From Corynebacterium sp. (GTDB lineage: Bacteria > Actinomycetota > Actinomycetes > Mycobacteriales > Mycobacteriaceae): a stretch of DNA of 64,000 bases. The notes under the pieces are model-generated. The model was not told the DNA's origin and did no database searches. It saw only the letters and a list, made by a program, of their open reading frames with translations. Location of the stretch: the NCBI RefSeq assembly GCF_030532715.1, contig NZ_JAUNKO010000003.1, positions 294,575-358,574 on the forward strand, read 5' to 3'. This document shows positions 16,583 through 24,886 of this stretch, in pieces; positions within the stretch are counted from its first letter, which is position 1; every line of letters starts with the position of its first letter. The position numbers were made by a program, and so were the translations under genes.

Positions 16583-17223
16583 TCCGAATACTGCACCAGG
16601 CACCCCACATTCCTGAACTTTTGTTTGAAACCCTTCCTGGCCGCGCTGAGCATTACCGTTCGCTCACCGGGGCAGACGCGGCCGTCGTGATGCTTCTTGC
16701 GGAGCATGAGTTGGAACCGCTGTTATCCAGTGCTGAGTACCGCGAGTTTGCGGCGTCCGCCAGCACCGAAATCTACCGCCAATGTTTGTTCGATCTGCGC
16801 GACGATGTGTGGGTCAGCCGCGCCGCCGGTTCGCCCTTAGTGCGGTGGCCCGCCCGCGACCAAGTTCGAATAATTATTCAGGGACAGTATGCCCCGAATC
16901 CGAAGTTGCGTGAGCTTATTGCGCGGGAGGTCGCGGAAACTCGTCGTGAACCCGGATGCGTCGCCTACGACTGGTACGAGCATGCGTGCGATTCCAGCAA
17001 GTTATTGCTGTTGGAAGTTTGGCAGGATCAACAACTCTACGACGCGCACTGGTTCGGCCGGGTGGAAACCGCAGATTACCGTGGCGACTCGGGCCGGACG
17101 CCTATCGCGGACTCCGAGCGTGAGTTTTATCGCCGCACCGAATTCGACCTTCTGTATGGAAGATTTTTGCCCCGCAACCCCGCCCAATATTCCCACACCG
17201 TGGTGTGGCCAGATTCTTGCTAA
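16579..17223 (+). CDS. ABM-domain (antibiotic biosynthesis monooxygenase-like) protein
   Basis: 214 residues. The C-terminal half, from VRIIIQGQYAPNPKLRELIA through EPGCVAYDWYEHACDSS to LLLLEVWQDQQLYDAHW, is a clear ABM/YgiN-type dimeric ferredoxin fold as found in quinol monooxygenases. The N-terminal half is less clear and could be a second, divergent copy. It starts by ATGA overlap with the VOC gene. The family includes cofactor-free monooxygenases and heme-degrading enzymes; near a catechol-forming system a quinol-oxidising or quinone-protecting role is plausible but inferred. Confidence 0.7.
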   Translation: MIRILHQAPHIPELLFETLPGRAEHYRSLTGADAAVVMLLAEHELEPLLSSAEYREFAASASTEIYRQCLFDLRDDVWVSRAAGSPLVRWPARDQVRIIIQGQYAPNPKLRELIAREVAETRREPGCVAYDWYEHACDSSKLLLLEVWQDQQLYDAHWFGRVETADYRGDSGRTPIADSEREFYRRTEFDLLYGRFLPRNPAQYSHTVVWPDSC

Positions 17224-17238
17224 AGGAACCTTCGTATC

Positions 17239-18648
17239 ATGACCACAACCCCTCATGAAACCTCGCCGCCGTCCGCGGAGTCGCAGTCGGTCGCAACGCC
17301 GGATGCTGCGGAGCGTCGCCGCGCGGTGCTGTCCAGTTTCCTCGGTAGCACCGTCGAATACTACGACTTTTTGCTGTATGCCGCGGCCGCGGGCCTCGTG
17401 TTTCCCAAATTGTTCTTCGGTAACCTCAGCCCAGCAATGGGTACCACCATTTCCTTTGTGATCCTCCTGATCGGCTATATTTCCCGCCCGATCGGTTCCA
17501 TGGCGTTTGGCCATTTTGGCGATAAGTACGGCCGCAAAAACGTGCTGGTGATTACGCTCCTCACCATGGGCATTGTCTCGGTGGCTATCGGTCTGATGCC
17601 GTCCGCAGACGTCCTCGGCGTGGCTGCGCCGATTTTGTTGGTCGTGCTGCGCACCGTACAAGGCATTGCTGTAGGCGGAGAATGGGCGGGCGCGACGCTC
17701 ATGGCCATGGAGCATTCTCGGGAGGGAAACAAGGGGTTCGGTGCGTCGCTGGCCATCGCCGGCGGCCCAGCGGGCGCGGTGCTTTCTACGCTCGTGCTTT
17801 CGGTGTTTTCCACCCTGTCCGGCGATAATTTCGCCAACCCTGAGCAGTATTTTGTTACGGACTGGGGCTGGCGCGTTCCGTTCTTGTTCTCCGCCGGCAT
17901 CGTCGTGTTTGGCTTGTACCTGCGCTCGCGCGTTACTGAGTCCCCGGAGTTTGAGGCGGCCCGCCAACGGGGCGATGTGCACACTGGTGTTCCCCTGATG
18001 AAGATGTTGCGGGATTCCCCCAAGGAACTGCTCACTGGTTCGCTCGCGGGCATGGCTGGGTTGTTTATCCAGGGGCTGCAGGCGTCGTTCATGGTCCCAT
18101 ACATTGTTGCGAAAACGGCGGATAGTCCGACGCCGATTTCGCGGGCGGACGGCCTCATGATGGTGACCATTGGTTCCGTCATCGCCATCTTTGTCATGCC
18201 GTTATTGGCTTTCCTTTCGGATCGCTACGGCCGCCGCATGGTTATGGTTGCCGGCGGTGTGGTGTCCGTGGTTGGGCTGTGGGTGGTCATTCGGATGATC
18301 GATACCGGGGAGCCCGCCCAGGTGTGGCCAGCGTTGATTCTCATGGTGTGCGTGGTGCAGCCGGCCCAATATGGCCCGATTGGTGCGTTCCTGTCAGAGA
18401 AGTTCGACGCCGCGCATCGATACACGGGTGCGGGGATGACGTTTCAAATGGCCTCGATTTTGGGTGCGGGTACTGCGCCGTTGATTGCAAACCGGTTGGT
18501 TTCCCCAGAGACCGGCCTGGACCCGGTTGCTTGGTATGCAACGTTGTTGTTTGTGGTGAGTTCCGCGGCGATCCTCGCGTCGAAGGAAACCGCCCGCCCA
18601 GAATCCCACACGCAGCGATTCCAGGAGACGTCGGTAGTGAAGGCGTAG
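17239..18648 (+). CDS. MFS permease of the metabolite:H+ symporter (MHS) family
   Basis: Probable importer for the aromatic acid. 469 residues with 12 predicted membrane segments. MHS-family signatures are LGSTVEYYDFLLYAAAAG near the N-terminus, RPIGSMAFGHFGDKYGRK as the MFS motif A in loop 2-3, and GEWAGATLMAMEHS in TM5. It resembles shikimate, benzoate and proline/betaine transporters of this group. AAAGGAACC lies upstream of the ATG. It is the last gene of dioxygenase operon 2, with a GC-rich hairpin at 18667-18697 behind it. Confidence 0.88.
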   Translation: MTTTPHETSPPSAESQSVATPDAAERRRAVLSSFLGSTVEYYDFLLYAAAAGLVFPKLFFGNLSPAMGTTISFVILLIGYISRPIGSMAFGHFGDKYGRKNVLVITLLTMGIVSVAIGLMPSADVLGVAAPILLVVLRTVQGIAVGGEWAGATLMAMEHSREGNKGFGASLAIAGGPAGAVLSTLVLSVFSTLSGDNFANPEQYFVTDWGWRVPFLFSAGIVVFGLYLRSRVTESPEFEAARQRGDVHTGVPLMKMLRDSPKELLTGSLAGMAGLFIQGLQASFMVPYIVAKTADSPTPISRADGLMMVTIGSVIAIFVMPLLAFLSDRYGRRMVMVAGGVVSVVGLWVVIRMIDTGEPAQVWPALILMVCVVQPAQYGPIGAFLSEKFDAAHRYTGAGMTFQMASILGAGTAPLIANRLVSPETGLDPVAWYATLLFVVSSAAILASKETARPESHTQRFQETSVVKA

Positions 18649-18666
18649 CTCGCTTCTCGACGCCCC

Positions 18667-18697
18667 GCCTGCCGCCCCTACCCCCACAGCGGCAGGC
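18667..18697 (+). terminator. GC-rich hairpin after the MHS permease, and the gap up to the AAA ATPase
   Basis: Perfect 9-bp stem GCCTGCCGC / GCGGCAGGC with a 13-nt loop and no T-run, so only a weak candidate. The 310-nt gap after it also has a TTGACA at 18803 and a TATAGT at 18839, too far apart to be one promoter. Nothing else is recognised there. Confidence 0.4.
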
Positions 18698-18958
18698 CCG
18701 CCACGCCGAGCACTTTAAAAAAGTGATAAGGGTTACGTGAGTGTCCGGTTGGGGCGCGTGGTTCGCTGATTTATGCCCTCTTTTGAGGGGGCGATTTCAT
18801 TGTTGACAAGGGCAGAGCGCATCACATCGAATCCGCACTATAGTTCGACGTGGCGGGTGGGGAAGGGAGCGTTATTCTCAGCTTTCCGCCCCATTTGCTG
18901 AAAGGTAGTGCACAATCTGTGCTATAGCGACCTTGTTCTTTTTGCTACCGTGGCCCAT

Positions 18959-20107
18959 ATGATCACTCACCTGCGATTGACCCAGTGGATGACATTCCAC
19001 GAGCAGACCTTAGACCTCGGGTCTGCTGCTTTGTTGGTGGGACCTCATCACGTCGGGAAGACAAATGCGCTGTTAGCGCTTCGAACATTGGGCAGGCTTG
19101 CTGCCGGTTGGCCCATCGAATCCGTCTTGGAAGATCTCGAATGCGCGCCGCGCGGCCACGATGAATTCCGTATCGGCTGCAGCGTTGGAAACCTCACCTA
19201 CGACATTGTTGTGGAGGTCCGCCCCGAGCTGCGCATCACCGAAGAGGTGCTAGGTATGGGCGAAGGTGAATCCCTCAACCTAGCTGAACTTTCGTTCGAT
19301 GGCCGTCATTCGGCGTTGTTTAAGCTGGCGGGGCTGCCAGTGGTGGAGGACTGGGCCATCGACGAGCTTTCCCAAACCTTGTGCTCCATCACTGAATTCG
19401 TGCCCCACCCTGAGCGGATGCGGGAATTCAGTCCAGTGGGCGATGTTCTCGAACCGGACGCCTCGAACCTGTCTGGCGTCCTGTATCAGCTCGCCACCGC
19501 AGACCCCGAATCCTTCGCCCGAATCGAAACCATTGCCTGCGACCTCGGCGGGCCCTCCGCTCGCTCTCTCGGCTTCGCCACCACTGACCTCGGCGACGTC
19601 ATGATGGTCCTCAACGAGCAGTTTCAGGGCCAATTTGTGGGCACCCCCGCCCGCCACCTTAGCGACGGTTTCCTTGGCGAACTTGCCCTCGCCACCGCCC
19701 AACTCAGCGGAAAAACTCTGCTTATCGACACCCCGGAACACTTCCTGCACCCACAACACAGCGACCTGTTCCTTGCGATGCTGCACAGCATCCAGACAAT
19801 TGTTGCTACCCGCAGCCCCGACCTTGTTGACGCGGGCCAAAACGCCGGCAATGAACACATTGTCATTGTCGGCCGCGACGCCGAAACTGGCCTGAGTTAT
19901 CTCACCCCGATCGACGAAGTCGCCACCGAAACCGACGAAGCCGAAGGCGCTACAGAAAACTCTACAGACACGGCAGACGCACCGGATTCGGCAGACACTG
20001 CCGCTGCGGAAGCCCCGGCGGAATCTACGGACAACGAAGACGTAGAAGAAGCTTCGGAGGATGCTCAGGAACGCGTGGAAGATAAAGAATCAGTCATGTC
20101 GCACTAG
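18959..20107 (+). CDS. SMC/RecF-like AAA ATPase with acidic C-terminal tail
   Basis: 382 residues. The start MITHLRLTQWMTF looks like the first strand of RecF/SMC-type ATPases. The Walker A motif GPHHVGKT is at 28-35, an LSDG signature at 234-237 and a Walker B LLIDTPEH (Asp257, Glu260). The interval between A and signature is short, without a long coiled coil. From about residue 320 to the end the chain is strongly acidic and low in complexity. No nuclease domain is seen, so it is not an OLD protein. An earlier in-frame GTG has a ribosome site too close to use. Role unknown; DNA repair or defence would fit the fold. It stands alone, next to the edge of the catabolic cluster. Confidence 0.75.
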   Translation: MITHLRLTQWMTFHEQTLDLGSAALLVGPHHVGKTNALLALRTLGRLAAGWPIESVLEDLECAPRGHDEFRIGCSVGNLTYDIVVEVRPELRITEEVLGMGEGESLNLAELSFDGRHSALFKLAGLPVVEDWAIDELSQTLCSITEFVPHPERMREFSPVGDVLEPDASNLSGVLYQLATADPESFARIETIACDLGGPSARSLGFATTDLGDVMMVLNEQFQGQFVGTPARHLSDGFLGELALATAQLSGKTLLIDTPEHFLHPQHSDLFLAMLHSIQTIVATRSPDLVDAGQNAGNEHIVIVGRDAETGLSYLTPIDEVATETDEAEGATENSTDTADAPDSADTAAAEAPAESTDNEDVEEASEDAQERVEDKESVMSH

Positions 20108-20152
20108 TGGGCACATGCATGGGTTGCCTCGGCGGCGACCTATGCTCAAACC

Positions 20153-20773
20153 ATGATTGATGTGTACCAGGCGATCGCTACCCGCCGTGATGTCCGAGCC
20201 GAATACACGGGCGAACTCATTACGGAGGAGCAGCTTCGGCGAATACTTGCCGCCGGGCATGCCGCGCCATCTGTAGGAAATTCACAGCCCTGGGATTTTG
20301 TGATTATTCAACAGCCGCAGCGGTTAGCTGAGTTCGCGGCGCACGTGGCGGGGCGTCGAGAAGCATTCGCGGACAGCCTTCCCGGCCACCTCAAGCGCAC
20401 TTTCAACCCAATAAAAATTGAAGGAATCCGCGAATCCGGGACGGGCATGGTTGTTACCTACAACCCAGAACGCGGTGGCCCCCACGTTTTGGGTAGGCAC
20501 ACGATCGCCGACACTGGCCTTATGAGCGCCGCGCTTGCCATTCAAAACATGTGGTTAGCAGCGACGGCAGAGGGGCTCGGCATGGGCTGGGTGAGTTTTT
20601 ACGAAGAGGATTATCTCGCCGAATTCGTCGGTTGCGATGCCCCGAAACGCCCAATTGCGTGGCTCTGTCTCGGGCCCGTTACTCACCTCGAACAGGTGCC
20701 TGATTTGGAGCGTTTCGGTTGGCGCGACCGTCGGCCGCTCGACTGTGCAATCCACCGCGAGCGTCTACGCTGA
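20153..20773 (+). CDS. bluB: 5,6-dimethylbenzimidazole synthase (BluB)
   Basis: Flavin-destructase that turns reduced FMN and O2 into 5,6-dimethylbenzimidazole, the lower ligand of cobalamin. The 206-residue nitroreductase-fold protein has RRDVRAEYTGELI, HAAPSVGNSQPWDFVII, the central GRHTIADTGLMSAALAIQNMWLAATAEGLGMGWVSFY and the C-terminal GWRDRRPL pattern of BluB. It is a lone gene here, so the cell probably remodels or completes corrinoids using genes elsewhere. A PduO-type adenosyltransferase and a cobalamin riboswitch in the same window fit cobalamin use. Confidence 0.9.
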   Translation: MIDVYQAIATRRDVRAEYTGELITEEQLRRILAAGHAAPSVGNSQPWDFVIIQQPQRLAEFAAHVAGRREAFADSLPGHLKRTFNPIKIEGIRESGTGMVVTYNPERGGPHVLGRHTIADTGLMSAALAIQNMWLAATAEGLGMGWVSFYEEDYLAEFVGCDAPKRPIAWLCLGPVTHLEQVPDLERFGWRDRRPLDCAIHRERLR

Positions 20774-20777
20774 AGCT

Positions 20778-21254
20778 ATGGCACTCTACGATATCCCCGT
20801 AACAACCATCGACGGCCGCCCCGCTACCATGGGTGATTGGGCGGGGCACGTCCTGCTCATCGTTAACACCGCATCGGAATGCGGGCTCACCGAACAGTAC
20901 GAAGGCCTCCAACGCCTGTTCGATGACTTCGCGATGCGAGGATTCTTCGTCATCGGCATGCCGTGCAACCAATTCGGGGGTCAAGAGCCCGGCTCCGAAG
21001 CCGAAATCGCCGAAATGTGCAGCACCAAGTTCGGCGTGACTTTCCCAATGCTCGCCAAAGCTGACGTCAATGGCGCGGATGCCCACCCGTTATTCACGTA
21101 CTTGAAGCAGGCAGCGGGGGTTGAGGAGATTGCCTGGAACTTCGAAAAATTCGTGGTTTCTGCGACCGGGGAAGTGGTAGCGCATTTCGAGCCTCGCACC
21201 GACCCTGAAGACGACGCCATCGTTGACGTTATCGAGGCACATTTGCCTATCTAG
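20778..21254 (+). CDS. Glutathione peroxidase-family thiol peroxidase (mycothiol peroxidase-like)
   Basis: Reduces peroxides in the cytoplasm. 158 residues with a thioredoxin fold. The peroxidatic Cys35 is in NTASECGLT, and the Gln and Trp of the catalytic set are in PCNQFGGQEPG and WNFEKF. Cys81 in AEMCSTKF is at the position of the resolving Cys in atypical two-Cys enzymes, so reduction by thioredoxin or mycoredoxin/mycothiol is more likely than by glutathione, which actinobacteria lack. It begins 4 nt after bluB. The start was set at the ATG that begins the conserved first strand. Confidence 0.88.
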   Translation: MALYDIPVTTIDGRPATMGDWAGHVLLIVNTASECGLTEQYEGLQRLFDDFAMRGFFVIGMPCNQFGGQEPGSEAEIAEMCSTKFGVTFPMLAKADVNGADAHPLFTYLKQAAGVEEIAWNFEKFVVSATGEVVAHFEPRTDPEDDAIVDVIEAHLPI

Positions 21255-21416
21255 TCGCTCCGACCCGCGGATCGTGCTTTGACAAATGTTCCATCCGCAA
21301 AAGATTTCGTACATGGAATAGGCGCTCCATCGTGGTTCTCGGTATGCTGTGTGCGTCCGAGTTCTGCGTGTTTCGCAGGATTGCACGCTGTACCTACTGC
21401 GAGTAAGGGAATTGTT

Positions 21417-21662
21417 GTGGCCCGTGTAGTTGTCAATGTGATGCCGAAGGCAGAAATTTTGGATCCTCAGGGGCAGGCAGTCGCCCGCGCCTTGGGTCGT
21501 ATCGGGGTTGAGGGGGTGTCCGATGTCCGCCAAGGAAAGCGCTTTGAACTTGAGGTTTCGGACACGGTTTCGAAAGAAGATATTGCGAAAGTTGCGGAGA
21601 TTCTCCTAGCGAACACCGTCATCGAGGATTTTGAAGTCGTTGGTTTTGAGGTGTCGGAGTGA
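21417..21662 (+). CDS. purS: Phosphoribosylformylglycinamidine synthase subunit PurS
   Basis: Small structural subunit (81 residues) bridging PurL and PurQ in the FGAM synthetase of purine synthesis. The [19 protein letters not shown] start and the FELEVSD strand are typical. The GTG at 21417 is chosen because AAGGGA lies about 7 nt upstream and the protein then begins at the first beta strand. It overlaps purQ by 4 nt (GTGA). Confidence 0.95.
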   Translation: MARVVVNVMPKAEILDPQGQAVARALGRIGVEGVSDVRQGKRFELEVSDTVSKEDIAKVAEILLANTVIEDFEVVGFEVSE

Positions 21663-22330
21663 CCGCGAAAATTGGCGTAATTACGTTCCCCGGCACGCTT
21701 GATGATGTCGACGCCGCGCGCGCCGTACGCATTGCCGGCGCCGAAGCAGTTTCGCTCTGGCATGCGGATACGGACCTGATGGGTGTCGATGCGGTTGTGA
21801 TCCCCGGTGGTTTTTCCTACGGGGATTATTTGCGTTCCGGCGCTATTTCGGCACTGGCACCCGTGATGCGTTCCGTGGTTGACGCGGCGGCGAAGGGGAT
21901 GCCGGTGCTGGGTATTTGTAACGGTTTCCAGATTCTGACGGAGGCGCGTTTGCTGCCGGGTGTGCTCACCCGTAACCAGGGTTTGCATTTCCATTGCGCT
22001 GACGTGTACCTCACCGTTGAAAACAACACCACCGCATGGACGAATACCTTTGCGAAGGGGCAGCGCATTCTGGTGCCCTCGAAGCATGGCGAGGGGCGTT
22101 TTCAGGCGTCCGCCGAGACCGTGAAAATGCTTGAAGACGAAGGCCGCGTGGTGTTTCGCTACGTAGATAATTTGAACGGTTCGTTGAATTCAATCGCGGG
22201 GATTTGCTCGGAGAACGGCCGCGTTGTGGGGCTGATGCCGCACCCTGAACACGCCGTCGAAAAGCTGACGGGCCCGTCGTTGGACGGCCTAGAGCTGTTC
22301 TTGTCCGCCGTCGGCAGCGTTGCCGCTTAA
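21659..22330 (+). CDS. purQ: Phosphoribosylformylglycinamidine synthase, glutaminase subunit PurQ
   Basis: Class I glutamine amidotransferase that supplies ammonia to PurL. 223 residues, beginning [13 protein letters not shown]. The catalytic Cys is in GICNGFQIL and the His and Glu are in [12 protein letters not shown] start overlapping the purS stop, so the two are translationally coupled; purL follows after 19 nt. Confidence 0.97.
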   Translation: MTAKIGVITFPGTLDDVDAARAVRIAGAEAVSLWHADTDLMGVDAVVIPGGFSYGDYLRSGAISALAPVMRSVVDAAAKGMPVLGICNGFQILTEARLLPGVLTRNQGLHFHCADVYLTVENNTTAWTNTFAKGQRILVPSKHGEGRFQASAETVKMLEDEGRVVFRYVDNLNGSLNSIAGICSENGRVVGLMPHPEHAVEKLTGPSLDGLELFLSAVGSVAA

Positions 22331-22349
22331 CCCGGAAGGATTCTGCACT

Positions 22350-24626
22350 ATGAACGTTCCCTTCAACGATACTGTCGACGCCGCGAAAGCCCAGCCCGAC
22401 GCCCCGCAGCCGTATCGCGAACTCGGCCTCAAAGACGATGAGTATGCGCGCATCAAGGAGATCCTTGGGCGCCGCCCCACCCACGCCGAGCTCACCATGT
22501 ATTCGGTCATGTGGTCCGAGCACTGCTCGTACAAATCCTCGAAAGTTCATTTGCGCTACTTTGGCGAGACCACAACGCCCGAAATGGGTGAAAAAATCCT
22601 CGCAGGTATTGGCGAGAACGCGGGCGTCGTGGACATCGGTAATGGGCACGCCGTGACCTTCCGCGTAGAGTCCCACAATCACCCCTCCTACGTCGAGCCG
22701 CACCAAGGCGCCGCCACCGGCGTGGGCGGTATCGTGCGCGACATCATGGCGATGGGTGCCCGCCCGATCGCCGTCATGGATCAGCTTCGCTTTGGTCCCG
22801 CGGATGCCCCAGACACCCAACGCGTCCTGCCTGGCGTTGTTGACGGCGTGGGTGGTTACGGCAATTGCCTCGGCCTTCCCAACATCGGTGGTGAAACTGT
22901 CTTCGATGAATCCTATGCCGGGAATCCGCTGGTGAACGCTCTTTGCGTGGGTACCCTTAAAGTCGAAGACCTCAAACTGGCTTTCGCTTCTGGTCTTGGC
23001 AACAAAGTCATGCTCTTTGGCTCCCGCACGGGCCTCGACGGCATTGGCGGCGTCTCTGTCCTAGCCTCGGACACGTTCGAAGAAGGCGCCGAACGCAAGC
23101 TTCCCGCGGTGCAGGTCGGCGATCCATTTGCGGAAAAGGTCCTCATTGAATGCTGCCTTGAGCTCTATCAGGCTGGCGTGGTTGTGGGCATCCAAGACCT
23201 TGGCGGCGCTGGCCTGTCGTGCGCGACTTCCGAGCTTGCCGCGGCCGGGGATGGCGGCATGCTGGTCAATCTGGATATGGTGCCGTTGCGTGCAGAAAAT
23301 ATGACCGCCGCCGAAATCCTCGCCTCCGAATCGCAGGAGCGCATGTGTGCGATTGTCACTCCAGAGAACGTAGCTAAGTTCAAAGAAATCTGCGCCCATT
23401 GGGACGTCACCTGCGCCGAGATCGGCGAAGTCACCGACAATGATCGCCTTGTGATTGTGCACCGCGACGAAGTGGTGGTGGAAGCTCCCGCTCACACTAT
23501 TGCGCATCAGGGCCCCGTGTATGAACGTCCGTACGCGCGGCCGGAATGGCAAGACGAATTGCAGGAGTTCCGCGGTGTCGAAAAGCCTAGCGATCTGCGC
23601 GCCACCTTGCTGGAGATGGTGTCGTCTCCAGCGCTCTGCTCGCGGGCGTTTATTACGCAACAGTACGATCGCTACGTGCGGGGCAATACCGTGCTCGCAC
23701 AAAACTCCGATGCTGGCGTGCTGCGCATCGATGAGGAAACCGGCCGTGGCGTCGCGGTTTCCGCAGATGCGTCGGGCCGATATACCAAGCTGGATCCGAA
23801 CACAGGTGCGCGCCTTGCGCTGGCTGAAGCGTATCGCAATGTTGCAGTGACTGGCGCCCGGCCGGTCGCGGTAACAAACTGCCTCAACTTTGGGTCTCCA
23901 GAAGATCCTGACGTGATGTGGCAATTCCGCGAAGCTGTCCATGGGCTTGCCGACGGATGCGTTGAGCTGGGGATTCCGGTGTCCGGAGGCAACGTTTCCT
24001 TCTACAATCAAACCGGAACAACGCCAATTTTGCCGACGCCGGTCGTCGGGGTACTTGGCGTGATTGAGGATGTGCATCAGCGCATCGGTCACGACCTTGG
24101 CACGGTCGACGGCCCCGAAACGCTCTACCTCTTGGGCGCAACCGAAGATGAGTTCGGCGGCTCCATTTGGCAGCAAATCTCCGGAGCTGGGCTCAACGGC
24201 ATGCCTCCGAAGATCAATCTTGCGAACGAAATTGCGCTCGCAGATTTCTTTACCGGGCCGCGCGTAGTGACTGCCGCGCACGACCTCTCTGAAGGTGGCC
24301 TTGCCCAAGCACTTGCTGAACTGACCATCACTTCGAATGTTGGTGCGGACGTCGACATTGCGTCCGTACATAATGACGCATTCGTGGCGATGTTTTCCGA
24401 ATCTGCCTCCCGTGTCCTCGTTGCTACCCAAGACGAAGCCGCGTTGGAGGCCCGCGCCGCGGAACTCGGTATCGAGTACACCAAACTCGGCACCACCAAC
24501 AGCGACCAGACGTTGCGAGTGGCCGGTCATTTTGACATCGCTCTCGACGAGCTCCGTGAGGCGTGGGAAGCCACCCTGCCGGAAATCTTCGGGCACGCCG
24601 TCGGCGCTAATTCCGTGGTGGAGTAG
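22350..24626 (+). CDS. purL: Phosphoribosylformylglycinamidine synthase subunit PurL
   Basis: ATP-dependent synthetase subunit that converts FGAR to FGAM. 758 residues, the size of the small PurL found with PurS/PurQ. Conserved segments include [47 protein letters not shown], and GVQDLG-like [18 protein letters not shown]. The ATG at 22350 has CGGAAGGA upstream. Behind the gene is a large inverted repeat containing the window's dispersed GGCAGATTC element. Confidence 0.97.
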   Translation: MNVPFNDTVDAAKAQPDAPQPYRELGLKDDEYARIKEILGRRPTHAELTMYSVMWSEHCSYKSSKVHLRYFGETTTPEMGEKILAGIGENAGVVDIGNGHAVTFRVESHNHPSYVEPHQGAATGVGGIVRDIMAMGARPIAVMDQLRFGPADAPDTQRVLPGVVDGVGGYGNCLGLPNIGGETVFDESYAGNPLVNALCVGTLKVEDLKLAFASGLGNKVMLFGSRTGLDGIGGVSVLASDTFEEGAERKLPAVQVGDPFAEKVLIECCLELYQAGVVVGIQDLGGAGLSCATSELAAAGDGGMLVNLDMVPLRAENMTAAEILASESQERMCAIVTPENVAKFKEICAHWDVTCAEIGEVTDNDRLVIVHRDEVVVEAPAHTIAHQGPVYERPYARPEWQDELQEFRGVEKPSDLRATLLEMVSSPALCSRAFITQQYDRYVRGNTVLAQNSDAGVLRIDEETGRGVAVSADASGRYTKLDPNTGARLALAEAYRNVAVTGARPVAVTNCLNFGSPEDPDVMWQFREAVHGLADGCVELGIPVSGGNVSFYNQTGTTPILPTPVVGVLGVIEDVHQRIGHDLGTVDGPETLYLLGATEDEFGGSIWQQISGAGLNGMPPKINLANEIALADFFTGPRVVTAAHDLSEGGLAQALAELTITSNVGADVDIASVHNDAFVAMFSESASRVLVATQDEAALEARAAELGIEYTKLGTTNSDQTLRVAGHFDIALDELREAWEATLPEIFGHAVGANSVVE

Positions 24627-24632
24627 CCGGCT

Positions 24633-24736
24633 AAGGCAGATTCGACACGGCAGTTTTCGACGCCGCTCGCGACCTGCGGGAACCAGAATGGCGTCGCGAG
24701 CACGTGTCGAATCTGCCTGCCGAGAGGCAGATTCCG
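24633..24736. repeat. Dispersed GGCAGATTC element forming a long hairpin behind purL
   Basis: GGCAGATTCGACACG pairs with CGTGTCGAATCTGCC 55 nt later. Inside it a second stem, GCTCGCGAC / GTCGCGAGC, encloses the loop, and a further half-copy (AGGCAGATTCC) follows. The element recurs at many places to the right. The hairpin may act as a terminator for purL although no T-run follows. Confidence 0.75.
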
Positions 24737-24886
24737 CATGAAAAGTAACTGATTTTTGGGGCTTCGTAACCATTGCAGGCTGCGGTAACGTGAAGCGTAT
24801 GTCTGCATGGTCTGTTCGTCGGTGGGGTCGAAAAGGTGTGATAGCGCACCAGCGTGTGAGCGACACTCCCACATTGATGGTGTGCA

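Noticed and set aside
18803-18844. Promoter made of TTGACA (18803) and TATAGT (18839)
   Set aside because: The spacing is 30 nt, far from the usual 16-18 nt.
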